A stretch of DNA of 64,000 bases, taken from assembly GCF_013868155.1 (NCBI RefSeq), contig NZ_JACEOG010000001.1, positions 2,294,001 to 2,358,000 of the forward strand, written 5' to 3'. Shown in pieces: positions 44,784-53,337 of the stretch; position 1 is the stretch's first letter; every line of letters starts with the position of its first letter. The translations under genes and the position numbers were made by a program. Below the pieces are notes generated by a model. That model saw only the letters and a list, made by a program, of their open reading frames with translations. It did not search any database and was not told the DNA's origin. This DNA comes from Aeromicrobium phoceense (GTDB lineage Bacteria > Actinomycetota > Actinomycetes > Propionibacteriales > Nocardioidaceae).

Positions 44784-44828
44784 TCACCCGCCAGGGGTGA
44801 GGAACGCTCGCTCCCGCGTCGCGAGACT
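44784..44828 (+). promoter_or_regulatory. LAL-type operator and promoter of the APC antiporter operon
   Basis: TCACCCGCCAGGGGTGA (44784-44800) is an exact TCAYCC-N5-GGRTGA palindrome. GAGACT (44823-44828) follows after 22 nt, and a 6-nt gap leads to ATG 44835, so transcription may begin at that ATG. Confidence 0.62.
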
Positions 44829-44834
44829 CGGAAC

Positions 44835-44870
44835 ATGACGACCACAGCAGTGCCCCGGGGTGAGCCGTGA
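44835..44870 (+). CDS. Candidate leaderless 11-residue upstream ORF (MTTTAVPRGEP)
   Basis: ATG 44835 lies exactly where transcription should begin (NANNNT plus 6 nt). The frame runs 11 codons and its TGA overlaps the GTG of the antiporter gene in a GTGA. A leaderless mini-ORF whose termination feeds the next start would couple antiporter translation to reading of this peptide. No run of a single amino acid is seen, so classical attenuation is not indicated. Confidence 0.4.
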   Translation: MTTTAVPRGEP

Positions 44871-46327
44871 GTACCGCCGACATCCCCGCCGACCGTGCTC
44901 CCGTGAAGGCAGCACGCGCCAAGGCCACCACGACCCAGTGGATCTCCTGGATCGCCCTGGCGATGATGACGACCAGCTCGGTGGCCAGCCTCCGTGCGGC
45001 GCCCACGATGGCCGTCTACGGCCTGGCCTGCGTCTTCCTCTACCTGCTGCCCGCGATCGTCTTCCTGCTCCCCACGTCGCTGGTCTCGGCCGAGCTGGCG
45101 TCGGGCTGGGAGGGCGGCATCTACAAGTGGGTGTCCGAGGGAATCTCCAAGCCCATGGGCTTCCTCGCCGTGTGGTGCCAGTTCGCGATGACGATCTTCT
45201 ACTATCCGAGCCTGTTGGGATTCGTGGCCAGCACCCTGGCCTACGTGTTCAACCCGGCGCTCGCGAGCAGCGGCGTCTGGACCGCGGCCGTCATCATCGT
45301 CGTCTACTGGTCGGGCGTGTGGGTCTCCGCGCGCGGCACGAAGGGCGTCGCCGGGTTGGCCAGCGGTGGCCTCATCATCGGCACGCTCGTGCCCGGTGTG
45401 GTGCTGGTGCTGCTGGGCGTCGTCTTCCTCGGCCAGGGCAACGAGTCGGCCGCGCCGATGTCGGCGGACAACCTGCTGCCGGCCTGGGCGGGGCTCTCGA
45501 GCCTCGTGCTCATCGTGAACAACTTCCTGTCCTACTCGGGCATGGAGATGAACGCGGTGCACGTCAGCTCGCTGAAGAACCCGGGCAAGGAGTTCCCGAA
45601 GTCGATGTTCCTGGCCATGGGCCTGGTGCTGACGATCTTCATCCTCCCGGCCCTGGCGATCGCCTGGATCGTGCCCGCGGAGGAGCTGTCGCTCACCGCC
45701 GGCGTCATGCAGGCGTTCGACGCGGTGTTCGCGAACTTCGGCTGGTCGTGGCTGACCCCGATCGTCGGCATCATGCTCGTCACGGCGTCGCTCGGCGGCA
45801 TGCTCACCTGGCTCGCCGGCCCCTCGAAGGGCCTGCTGCTGATCTCGCGTCAGGAGGGCTACCTCCCGCCGTTCCTGCAGAAGCTGAACAAGAACGGCGT
45901 GCAGCAGAACATCCTGGTCGTGCAGGGCCTGGTCACCACGGTGATCGGCCTGGCCTACGCGCTGATCCCCGACGTCTCCAGTGCCTACTGGATCTTCTCG
46001 GTCATCACCACGCAGGTCTACCTGATCATGTACCTGCTGATGTTCGTGGCGGCGATCCAGCTGCGACGCAAGCATCCTGACCACCCACGCGGCTACCGCG
46101 CCCCGATGCTGGTCGGCATGTGCGGCGTCGGCTTCGCGGCCTCGCTGGCGGCACTGCTCGTCGGCTTCATCCCGCCGTCGCAGTTCGCGTCCGGCAACTC
46201 CGGCGTCTACTTCGCGGTCGTCGGCGGCGGCGCGCTGGGCCTCGGCCTGCTCGTGCCGTTCCTCTTCTACCGCTTCCGCAAGCCCTCCTGGAAGCAGCCC
46301 GAGCCCGACGAGGTGATCGCGTCATGA
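44867..46327 (+). CDS. APC-superfamily amino acid antiporter (GadC/YjeM-like)
   Basis: This transporter of 486 residues has 12 predicted membrane segments. The N-terminal helices contain SVASLRAAPTMAVYGLACVF and VSAELASGWEGGIYKWVSEG. Later parts include NNFLSYSGMEMNAVHVSSLK and LLLISRQEGYLPPFLQKLNK, a combination seen in the glutamate:GABA antiporter group. Exchange of glutamate, GABA or other amino acids is likely; the exact pair is open. A glutamate decarboxylase gene lies 16 kb away. GTG 44867 follows GGGGTGAG and overlaps the stop of a short upstream ORF. The operon continues with three more genes. Confidence 0.88.
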   Translation: MSTADIPADRAPVKAARAKATTTQWISWIALAMMTTSSVASLRAAPTMAVYGLACVFLYLLPAIVFLLPTSLVSAELASGWEGGIYKWVSEGISKPMGFLAVWCQFAMTIFYYPSLLGFVASTLAYVFNPALASSGVWTAAVIIVVYWSGVWVSARGTKGVAGLASGGLIIGTLVPGVVLVLLGVVFLGQGNESAAPMSADNLLPAWAGLSSLVLIVNNFLSYSGMEMNAVHVSSLKNPGKEFPKSMFLAMGLVLTIFILPALAIAWIVPAEELSLTAGVMQAFDAVFANFGWSWLTPIVGIMLVTASLGGMLTWLAGPSKGLLLISRQEGYLPPFLQKLNKNGVQQNILVVQGLVTTVIGLAYALIPDVSSAYWIFSVITTQVYLIMYLLMFVAAIQLRRKHPDHPRGYRAPMLVGMCGVGFAASLAALLVGFIPPSQFASGNSGVYFAVVGGGALGLGLLVPFLFYRFRKPSWKQPEPDEVIAS

Positions 46328-46773
46328 GCACCCACACCGAGAACCAGAGCTCACGGGAGAGGTCGTGGATCTACATCACGGCCTGCGTGCTCCTCGCCGG
46401 CGCCGCCATCGTCGCCGTGTTGCTGTTCGAGGACGTCCGCGAGAGCAACCGCGCCCAGGACAGGGCCGACGAGCTGATCACGGCGCTGGAGGAGGCCGGG
46501 GTCACGCAGACTCCGGACCGGGACCGGATCGTGCGCGTTCTCGGTGACGACGGGGGCTCCGTGTGCGACGACCCGAACGGCGCCCTGCGCCGGGCGACGT
46601 TCTACTCGATGCTGACGAACGGCGCGACGGGACCGGGCACGCGCCCGGTGATCGCCGACAGCCGGGCCGTGCAGGGACAGCTGCTCATCATGGAGGTCTA
46701 CTGCCCCGACGAGTTGGACGAGTTCCGCGAGTTCGTGGAGGACCTGAAGACCGACGACCACGTGGGCGACTGA
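46324..46773 (+). CDS. Membrane-anchored protein of unknown function
   Basis: The protein has 149 residues. One transmembrane segment (WIYITACVLLAGAAIVAVLL, about residues 16-35) is followed by an external domain containing NRAQDRADELITALEEAGVT, DDGGSVCDDPNGALRRATFY and IMEVYCPDELDEFREFVEDL. Two cysteines in the outer domain could form a disulfide. ATG 46324 overlaps the antiporter stop (ATGA) and the stop is 3 bp from the dipeptidase gene. No family recognised; the operon position suggests a partner of the antiporter. Confidence 0.8.
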   Translation: MSTHTENQSSRERSWIYITACVLLAGAAIVAVLLFEDVRESNRAQDRADELITALEEAGVTQTPDRDRIVRVLGDDGGSVCDDPNGALRRATFYSMLTNGATGPGTRPVIADSRAVQGQLLIMEVYCPDELDEFREFVEDLKTDDHVGD

Positions 46774-46776
46774 GAC

Positions 46777-48108
46777 ATGGACCTCAAGCAGCGCATCACC
46801 GATCTCATGGCCGACGTGCACGACGAGCTGGCCGAGCTCGTCGCCATCCCGTCCGTCGCCGACCCGCGTCAGTTCCCGCCCGAGGAGTGCGAACGGGCGG
46901 CGGCCTGGGTGCGCGACAGGTTCGCCGGCGTGGGGTTCGACGTACGTCTGGAGGAGACGGCGGACGGCAGCCAGGCGGTGGTCGGGTCTCGCGCCGGGTC
47001 CCGGCCGGACGCGCCGACGGTCCTGCTCTACGCCCACTACGACGTGCAGCCGCCCGTCGACGAGCAGGCGTGGCGCACTCCCCCGTTCGAGATGACGGAG
47101 GTGGACGGCCGCTGGTACGGCCGAGGCACCGCCGACTGCAAGGGCAACATCCTCATGCACCTGACCGCGCTGCGCGCCCTCGGCGACGACCTCGCCGTCA
47201 ACCTCAAGCTGGTGGTCGAGGGGTCGGAGGAGCAGGGCACCGGCGGGCTCGAGGAGTTCGTGCAGGCCAATCCCGAGCTCTTCCGGGCCGACGCGATCTT
47301 GGTCTGCGACACGGGGAACGCCGCCGTGGGCCGGCCCGCGGCGACGGTGAGCCTGCGCGGCATGGTGAACGTCGTGGTGACGATGGAGTCGGCGACCACC
47401 GAGCTGCACTCCGGCATGTTCGGCGGTGCCGCCCCCGACGCGCTGGCCGCGCTGGTGCAGGCTCTCTCGACCATGCGCGACGAGGACGGGGACACCGTCG
47501 TCGACGGGATGGAGAACACCCAGGAGTGGACGGGCGCGCCCTACCCGGACGACCAGTTCCGCTCCGACGCGGGGGTCCTCGACGGTGTCTCGCTGCTCGG
47601 CAGCGGGAGCGTGTCCGACATGCTGTGGGCGCGGCCCGCGCTGACCATCCTCGGCATCGACTGCCCGCCGGTGGTCGGCTCGGCGGCGGCGATCGTGCCG
47701 AAGGCGTCGGCACGGCTGAATCTGCGGATCCCGCCGGGCATCACGCCCGAGGAGGCCGAGTCGCGGCTCGTCGCACACCTGGGCGCGGCCACCCCGTGGG
47801 GCGTGCACTGCAGCGTCGAGACCGAGGCCACGGGATCACCCTTCCAGGCCGCGACGGACGGTCCGGCCTACCGGGCGCTGGCCGGCGCCATGCAGGAGGC
47901 CTACGGCGTGGAGATGACCCACCTCGGACAGGGCGGCTCGATCCCGTTGTGCAACGTCTTCGCCGAGCTGTACCCCGACGCGGAGATCGTCCTGATGGGC
48001 GTGGAGGAGCCCCAGGCCCTCATCCACGCCCCCAACGAGAGCGTCGACCCCACCGAGATCGCGTCCATGGCACTGTCGGAGGCCCTCTTCCTCCAGCGCT
48101 TCGCATGA
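46777..48108 (+). CDS. M20 family dipeptidase
   Basis: This zinc metallopeptidase of 443 residues is of the CNDP/PepV-like M20 group. Metal and catalytic residues are in LLYAHYDVQPPVDEQAWRTP (His, Asp), YGRGTADCKGNILMH (bridging Asp), VVEGSEEQGTGGLEEF (catalytic Glu and ligand) and the C-terminal His in EEPQALIHAPNESVDPTEI. The dimerisation lid insert is present (about residues 200-350). The likely role is cleavage of dipeptides in the cytosol. It lies between the antiporter/membrane protein pair and a ThrE-like exporter (4-bp overlap), which suggests uptake, cleavage and export of amino acids. Confidence 0.93.
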   Translation: MDLKQRITDLMADVHDELAELVAIPSVADPRQFPPEECERAAAWVRDRFAGVGFDVRLEETADGSQAVVGSRAGSRPDAPTVLLYAHYDVQPPVDEQAWRTPPFEMTEVDGRWYGRGTADCKGNILMHLTALRALGDDLAVNLKLVVEGSEEQGTGGLEEFVQANPELFRADAILVCDTGNAAVGRPAATVSLRGMVNVVVTMESATTELHSGMFGGAAPDALAALVQALSTMRDEDGDTVVDGMENTQEWTGAPYPDDQFRSDAGVLDGVSLLGSGSVSDMLWARPALTILGIDCPPVVGSAAAIVPKASARLNLRIPPGITPEEAESRLVAHLGAATPWGVHCSVETEATGSPFQAATDGPAYRALAGAMQEAYGVEMTHLGQGGSIPLCNVFAELYPDAEIVLMGVEEPQALIHAPNESVDPTEIASMALSEALFLQRFA

Positions 48109-49397
48109 CCGAACGGCGCGAGGTCTACAAGACGCTGGACCTCGCGTTGCGGATCGGCGAGGTCCTGCTGTCCTCGGGGGCGGGGGCCGCGGACGTGACC
48201 GCCACGATGCTGGACGTCACCCACGCCTGTGGGGTGCGGAACGTCTCGGCGGACGTGACGTTCGTCGAGCTCACGCTGCGTCACCAACCGCGCCGCGACG
48301 AGCCGGCCGCCCTCCAGGTCCGTCGGCTGAACCGCCGCCCCGTCGACTACGCCGACCTCACCGACGTCGACCACACCGTGTCCGCTCTGATCGCGGGCGA
48401 GATCACCCGGGACGAGGCGCACGAGCGCGTGGCCCGCATCGTGTCGACGGGCCACGGGCGGAAGCGGTGGTCGGTGACGGTCGGCTGGGGTGTCATGGGC
48501 GTCGGCATCGCGCTCACCCTCGGCGGCGATGCGCTGGTCTGCCTGCTCGCGTTCATCGCCGCGTGCGGCATCGATGCGACCCAGCGGCTGCTGCCGCCGC
48601 AGCGGATCCCGGCCTTCTACCAGCACGCGGCGGGCGGCTTCGTCGCCACGCTGGTCGCCGTGGTCGCGTCCGCCACGGCGCTCGACGTGAATCCGTCACG
48701 CGTCGTCACGTCGGGCATCGTGATGCTCCTGGCGGGCGTCGGCATCCTGGGTGCCACCCAGGACGCGCTCACCGGCTTCCCCGTGACGGCGGCGGCGCGC
48801 GTCATCGACGCCTTCCTCAACACCTTGGGCATCATCGCGGGGGTGGGGGCGGGCCTGACCCTCGGTGACCTGCTCGGGGTCAAGCTCGTGAACGTCGCCG
48901 TGGGATCGGTCGGCCTGGCCGAGGCCGGCATCACGGTGGTGGGCGCGGCCCTGGCCGCGTCGGCGTACGCCTACTCCTCGTACGCGCCGCTGCGGGCGCT
49001 CCTGGCCGTGGCGATCGTGGGCGGCCTGGGCCAGGCCGTCCTGCTGGCGGTCGACAGCACGGCGGTCGGCCGGACCTGGGGAGCCGCGGCCGCAGCCGTC
49101 ACGATCGGGGCCGTGTGCCACCTCGCGGCGGGCCGGTTCCGGGTGCCGCCCCTGGTCGTCGTCGTGCCGGCCCTCGTGCCCCTGCTGCCGGGCCTGGACA
49201 TCTACCGTGGGCTGGCGCAGCTCGCGCAGGACCAGGACGGGGTGCTGGAGCTGGCGTCCGCGCTGGCCACGGCGCTCGCGCTGGCGTCGGGCGTGATCCT
49301 GGGCCAGTACATCGCTCAGCCGCTCAAGCGCGAGACGGACCGGCTGGAGCGCCGGCTCACCGGACCGCGCATGGTGGGCCGGGGCCACGGCGAGTAG
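48105..49397 (+). CDS. ThrE-like threonine/serine exporter
   Basis: This fused ThrE protein has 430 residues. The N-terminal soluble/membrane half (DUF1212) is recognisable from RIGEVLLSSGAGAADVTATM, then VRNVSADVTFVELTLRHQP and the segment NRRPVDYADLTDVDHTV. About ten transmembrane segments follow, and the second half (DUF3815-like) contains VPALVPLLPGLDIYRGLAQL. ThrE of Corynebacterium exports threonine and serine. ATG 48105 overlaps the dipeptidase stop. The gene abuts the convergent SulP gene with no space for a terminator, so transcripts may run into each other. Confidence 0.9.
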   Translation: MTERREVYKTLDLALRIGEVLLSSGAGAADVTATMLDVTHACGVRNVSADVTFVELTLRHQPRRDEPAALQVRRLNRRPVDYADLTDVDHTVSALIAGEITRDEAHERVARIVSTGHGRKRWSVTVGWGVMGVGIALTLGGDALVCLLAFIAACGIDATQRLLPPQRIPAFYQHAAGGFVATLVAVVASATALDVNPSRVVTSGIVMLLAGVGILGATQDALTGFPVTAAARVIDAFLNTLGIIAGVGAGLTLGDLLGVKLVNVAVGSVGLAEAGITVVGAALAASAYAYSSYAPLRALLAVAIVGGLGQAVLLAVDSTAVGRTWGAAAAAVTIGAVCHLAAGRFRVPPLVVVVPALVPLLPGLDIYRGLAQLAQDQDGVLELASALATALALASGVILGQYIAQPLKRETDRLERRLTGPRMVGRGHGE

Positions 49398-50867
49398 TCA
49401 CTCCCCCGCGTCGAGGTGCCCGGCCAGCCGGCCGTGGCGCTCGCGGCTTGCCTCGTTCAGGCCGCGGATCGTCACCGTCTTGCCCTTGGCCGCGTACTTC
49501 GTCTCGATCGCGTCGAGGGCCGCGACGCTCGAGGCGTCCCAGATGTGCGACTCGGAGAGGTCGATGACGACGTTCGGCGGATCGCCCGCGTAGTCGAACT
49601 GGTAGACGAGGTCCTTGCTGGAGGCGAAGAACAGCTCCCCCACGACCTTGTAGACGCGGGTCTCCGGATCGGGTTGGGCGACGTCGACGACCTCGGTGAA
49701 GTGGGCCACCCGCCGGGCGAACAGCACCGAGGCGACCACGACACCGGCGACCACGCCGATCGCGAGGTTCTCCGTCGCCACGACCACCGCGACGGTCACC
49801 ACCATCACGAGCGTCTCGCTGCGCGGCATCCGGCGCAGCGTGGCCGGGGCGACGCTGTGCCAGTCGAACGTGCCGACCGAGACCATGATCATCACCGCCA
49901 CGAGCGCGGCCATCGGGATCGTCGCGACGGCGTCGCCGAAGCCGACCACGAGGACGAGCAGGAAGACGCCCGCGAGGAACGTGGAGATCCGTGTGTGTGC
50001 ACCCGACGCCTTCACGTTGATCATCGTCTGGCCGATCATGGCGCAGCCGCCCATGCCACCGAAGAGGCCGGTGACCACGTTGGCGACGCCCTGGCCCCAC
50101 GACTCGCGCGTCTTGTCCGAGTGGGTGTCGGTGATGTCGTCGACGAGCTTGGCCGTCATGAGCGACTCCATCAGGCCGACAAGAGCCATCCCCACCGCGT
50201 AGGGAGCGATGATCCGCAGGGTCTCGAGCGTCCAGGGCACGTCGGGGGTGAAGAGCGCGGGCAGGCTGCTGGGCAGTTCGCCCTCGTCACCGACGTTCGG
50301 CACGTTGAGCGCGGCCACGACGGTGATGGCGGTGAGGACCACGATCGCGACGAGCGGCGCCGGAACCACGTTCGTGATCCGCGGGAGCAGGACGATCACG
50401 ACCAGTCCCGCGGCGACCATCGGATAGACCAGCCACGGGACGTCGACCAGGTGCGGGATCTGCGCAAGAAAGATGAGGATCGCCAGGGAGTTGACGAAGC
50501 CGACCATCACCGAGCGAGGGATGAAGCGCATGAGTCGCGCGACGCCGGCCACCGCCAGCACGATCTGGATGAGCCCGCCGAGGATGACGGTGGCGATGAG
50601 GTAGTCGAATCCGTGGTCGCGCATGACGGGCGCCACCACGAGAGCGACCGCGCCGGTGGCCGCCGAGATCATCGCTGGGCGGCCGCCCAGGATCGCCACC
50701 GTCACGGCCATCGTGAACGACGCGAACAGGCCGACCTGCGGGTCGACGCCGGCGATGATCGAGAAGGAGATCGCCTCGGGGATGAGGGCCAGCGCGACCA
50801 CGAGACCGGCCAGGACCTCGGTGCGCAGCAGGCGGGGGGACTTCAGCGCGGCACGGACCGAGTGCAC
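49398..50867 (-). CDS. SulP family anion transporter with STAS domain
   Basis: This membrane transporter of 489 residues has 12 to 14 membrane segments and a C-terminal STAS domain (about 400-489) with [20 protein letters not shown]. The N-terminal core carries [37 protein letters not shown] and [20 protein letters not shown]. Family members carry sulfate, bicarbonate or other anions with Na+ or H+. GTG 50867 is the likely start, though its ribosome site is weak and longer frames run into the GAF-ANTAR gene. It lies 35 bp downstream of that gene and may be cotranscribed with the three ANTAR regulators. Confidence 0.9.
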   Translation of the reverse strand: MHSVRAALKSPRLLRTEVLAGLVVALALIPEAISFSIIAGVDPQVGLFASFTMAVTVAILGGRPAMISAATGAVALVVAPVMRDHGFDYLIATVILGGLIQIVLAVAGVARLMRFIPRSVMVGFVNSLAILIFLAQIPHLVDVPWLVYPMVAAGLVVIVLLPRITNVVPAPLVAIVVLTAITVVAALNVPNVGDEGELPSSLPALFTPDVPWTLETLRIIAPYAVGMALVGLMESLMTAKLVDDITDTHSDKTRESWGQGVANVVTGLFGGMGGCAMIGQTMINVKASGAHTRISTFLAGVFLLVLVVGFGDAVATIPMAALVAVMIMVSVGTFDWHSVAPATLRRMPRSETLVMVVTVAVVVATENLAIGVVAGVVVASVLFARRVAHFTEVVDVAQPDPETRVYKVVGELFFASSKDLVYQFDYAGDPPNVVIDLSESHIWDASSVAALDAIETKYAAKGKTVTIRGLNEASRERHGRLAGHLDAGE

Positions 50868-50902
50868 CTGACCGGACTCGGGGACGCGACCGACCGGAGC
50901 GC

Positions 50903-51604
50903 TCAGGACCGCCCCTGCGCGTCCGCGATGATCGCGCCGGCCCACTCGGTGAGCGGGCGGCCGGCCTCGGCTGCGCCGTCGAGGAGCCGCTCGTACGCGT
51001 CCTCCATCGAGAGTCCCTGACGCTCGGCGAGCACTCCCTTGGCCTGCTCGATCGAGATCCTGCTCGCGAGCGTCTCGTCCAGGCGGGCCCGGAGATCGGC
51101 CCCGGACACCTCGTCGAGACTGACGATCATGACGGCCGCGAGATCTGCGAAGGCCTGCGAGAAGACCTGCTCGTCGTCCCCGAAGGCACGGTCGGAGCGA
51201 CGGAACGCCCCCATCGCGCCGATGACGGAGCCCTGCCAGCGAACGGGCGAGGCGTGGACCGACCCGTAGCCGCCCTTCTCCAGCGCCTGACCGAACGCCG
51301 GCCAGCGGCGCTGGCACTCCTCGAGGCCCGCGGCCTGGACCGCCTCGCCGCTCGCGTGGGCGTCGATGCAGGGACCCTCGTCCAGCTGGGCCTGCAGGAC
51401 CTCGAGCTCGGCGGCCCCGTGGGTGGAGGACGACAGGAGCTCGAGCTCACCTCGGGCGTTCTCGATCAGCAGGCCCGTGGCCTGCGTGTCCAGGAACGTG
51501 CCGCAGCTGCGCAGCAGGACCACGAGGCCCCCCGCCACGTTGTGGACGTCGGTGAGCTCTGCTGATACTCGCGCCAATGCGTGAGCGGCGCCGCTGGTGT
51601 CCAT
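50903..51604 (-). CDS. GAF-ANTAR regulatory protein 1
   Basis: This cytosolic RNA-binding regulator has 233 residues. A GAF domain (about 15-165) contains ATGLLIENARGELELLSSST and QLDEGPCIDAHASGEAVQA. The C-terminal ANTAR domain (about 172-230) reads SRISIEQAKGVLAERQGLSM, then EDAYERLLDGAAEAGRPLTE. ANTAR three-helix bundles bind paired hexaloop hairpins in nascent RNA and prevent termination. ATG 51604 follows GGAGGG and lies 1 bp after the stop of the second ANTAR gene. SulP is the next gene downstream. Confidence 0.9.
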   Translation of the reverse strand: MDTSGAAHALARVSAELTDVHNVAGGLVVLLRSCGTFLDTQATGLLIENARGELELLSSSTHGAAELEVLQAQLDEGPCIDAHASGEAVQAAGLEECQRRWPAFGQALEKGGYGSVHASPVRWQGSVIGAMGAFRRSDRAFGDDEQVFSQAFADLAAVMIVSLDEVSGADLRARLDETLASRISIEQAKGVLAERQGLSMEDAYERLLDGAAEAGRPLTEWAGAIIADAQGRS

Positions 51605-51605
51605 G

Positions 51606-52313
51606 TCAGTCACCCTCCACCGTGAAGTTCCGAAAGTTGATCTGGCGTTCGAGGACGTGCTCAGCCACCTCGAGCAACGTGGTTCCTGCCGAGAACGCCT
51701 GCGCCCGAAGCAGCGCGATGGCGTCCGTGGGTCGTACCCCCACTTGGGCGATGACCATGCCCGTGGCCTGGTGGACCTTCGCCTGCGAGGACCACGCGTC
51801 TTCCTGGGAGGTACCGCCGAGAGCGTTGGCCGGATCCTCCAGCAGCGCCGCGCCGAGCGCCGCGCCGAGGAAGCGGTAGACCGCGGCGTCGGTCTTGTCA
51901 TGAGCCTTCCGGTGCACGCTGAGGACGCCCACCGTGTGGTGCTCGAAGATCAGGGGGACGGCCGTGAGCACGCCCACGAACCCCAGTTGCCGGACCCGCT
52001 CGTGGAACAGCGGCCACACCCCGTCGCCGCTCCTCGAGACCTCGGCGCTGATGACGTCGCCCGAGTCCAGGGCGGAAGGGGTGGGGCCCTGCCCGACCAC
52101 GCTCTGGACGTCCTCGAGCGTCGCGGCCAGCTCGTCGGTGGCGCACGCCGTGACGCGCAGGTCGGACTCGGCCGGAAGGACGATGGCGGCACCGTCGGCG
52201 TTGAGCATCCGACGCCCGGCCTCGCAGAGCCGCTCGATCATGGGCTCGACGTCCTGAAGGGCGGCGAGGATCGCCGCGAGCCGGGAGATCACGTGATCGT
52301 AGGTCTCGGTCAT
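51606..52313 (-). CDS. GAF-ANTAR regulatory protein 2
   Basis: The protein has 235 residues from ATG 52313. The GAF domain (about 15-155) includes RMLNADGAAIVLPAESDLRV, DVQSVVGQGPTPSALDSGDV and VLTAVPLIFEHHTVGVLSVH. The ANTAR domain (about 175-232) reads SSQAKVHQATGMVIAQVGVR and continues PTDAIALLRAQAFSAGTTLL. It is paralogous to the genes on either side but clearly divergent. The signal sensed by the GAF domain is unknown. It ends 1 bp before the ATG of protein 1, and 178 bp separate it from protein 3. Confidence 0.9.
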   Translation of the reverse strand: MTETYDHVISRLAAILAALQDVEPMIERLCEAGRRMLNADGAAIVLPAESDLRVTACATDELAATLEDVQSVVGQGPTPSALDSGDVISAEVSRSGDGVWPLFHERVRQLGFVGVLTAVPLIFEHHTVGVLSVHRKAHDKTDAAVYRFLGAALGAALLEDPANALGGTSQEDAWSSQAKVHQATGMVIAQVGVRPTDAIALLRAQAFSAGTTLLEVAEHVLERQINFRNFTVEGD

Positions 52314-52491
52314 CTGGGAGCCCCCCGTCCCGATCGCGGCCGCCGGAATCGACCTGCGACCCGTCGGACGATGTGGTTCCACGACCTCAGGATAGTTCAG
52401 CGAGCGGCTGATGATGCTGGCGCGGCGCTGCTGGTGTCTCAACAGAGCCGCTGTCCATCACGTACCCACCGGAGCGGGAGCGCATGCGACC

Positions 52492-53226
52492 TCAGTCGCT
52501 GGGCAGACCCCGCTGCTCGACGACCTGGCGGGCGACGTCGCGCAGCTTGATGTTCTCGGACTGGGAGAGCCGGCGCAGCACGTCGAAGGCGCGGTCGGCG
52601 TCGACGCCGTAGCGCTCCATGATCATGCCCATCGCGATGCCGATGAGCTTGCGGGCGTCGACCGCCCGGCGCAGTCCCTCGATGTCGAGGTTGGCCGCCA
52701 GTGACGTCGAGGCGTGACGCGCGAGGATCGTCATGACTGCCATGTCGTCGTGGTCGAAGGCCCTCGGCTCGAACGCGTAGACGTTGAGGGAGCCGTAACG
52801 GCGGCTCTTGGTGGCCAGCGGGACGCTCAGCACGCTGCGGTAGCCGAGCTCGGCGACGGCCGCACTCCACCGGGGCCACTGGGTGTCCGACAGGGTGTCC
52901 TCGACGCGGTAGATCGTCTCGCTGTGCTCGAGGGCGGCCAGGCACGGCCCCTCGTCCAGCTTGATCTGGAGCTCGTGGGCCCTGGCCACGGTGTCACTCG
53001 TGGCGCCGGCCGTGTCGACTTGGTGCCGGCCGAGCAGCAGCATCACGCCGGCGTCGTCGCAGCCGATCGCAGAGCGGGAGTAGTGGGCGACGCGCTCGAG
53101 CGTCTCCTCGCTGTCGGCGGCCTCGTGGAGCGCGAGGACGGTGTGCGCGAGGTTGAGCGGGTCGTGCTCGGGCCGTTCGGATCGTTCGGGAGGCACGGAT
53201 GATCCCGGGGAAGATTCCGTGGTCAT
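52492..53226 (-). CDS. GAF-ANTAR regulatory protein 3
   Basis: The protein has 244 residues. The N-terminal 25 residues are disordered (SSPGSSVPPERSERPEHDP). The GAF domain (about 30-170) includes IGCDDAGVMLLLGRHQVDTA, QIKLDEGPCLAALEHSETIY and YRSVLSVPLATKSRRYGSLN. The ANTAR domain (about 182-240) reads DARKLIGIAMGMIMERYGVD, then ADRAFDVLRRLSQSENIKLR. ATG 53226 is preferred; ATG 53253 is possible. The gene is divergent from the PASTA kinase at 53338, and the 178 bp that follow before the second ANTAR gene may hold a separate promoter. Confidence 0.9.
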   Translation of the reverse strand: MTTESSPGSSVPPERSERPEHDPLNLAHTVLALHEAADSEETLERVAHYSRSAIGCDDAGVMLLLGRHQVDTAGATSDTVARAHELQIKLDEGPCLAALEHSETIYRVEDTLSDTQWPRWSAAVAELGYRSVLSVPLATKSRRYGSLNVYAFEPRAFDHDDMAVMTILARHASTSLAANLDIEGLRRAVDARKLIGIAMGMIMERYGVDADRAFDVLRRLSQSENIKLRDVARQVVEQRGLPSD

Positions 53227-53325
53227 GCGTCCTGCCTCTCCGTCGGAACCCACCTCCAGGTCCCTTCCAGCATCTACGTCCTCACCCTACTGGACTTCGC
53301 GCATGCGGGCGGTCCTGCGCCGACC

Positions 53326-53331
53326 TAGGGT
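53326..53331 (+). promoter_or_regulatory. -10 element of the leaderless PASTA kinase gene
   Basis: TAGGGT ends 6 nt before ATG 53338. A TANNNT hexamer followed by six bases and a start codon is the usual arrangement of leaderless actinobacterial genes. Confidence 0.55.
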
Positions 53332-53337
53332 TCAGAC

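Noticed and set aside
43406..46084. Long minus-strand open frame opposite the peptidase and antiporter genes
   Set aside because: Composition is shadow-like, it spans two genes, an operator and a promoter, and it has no family features.
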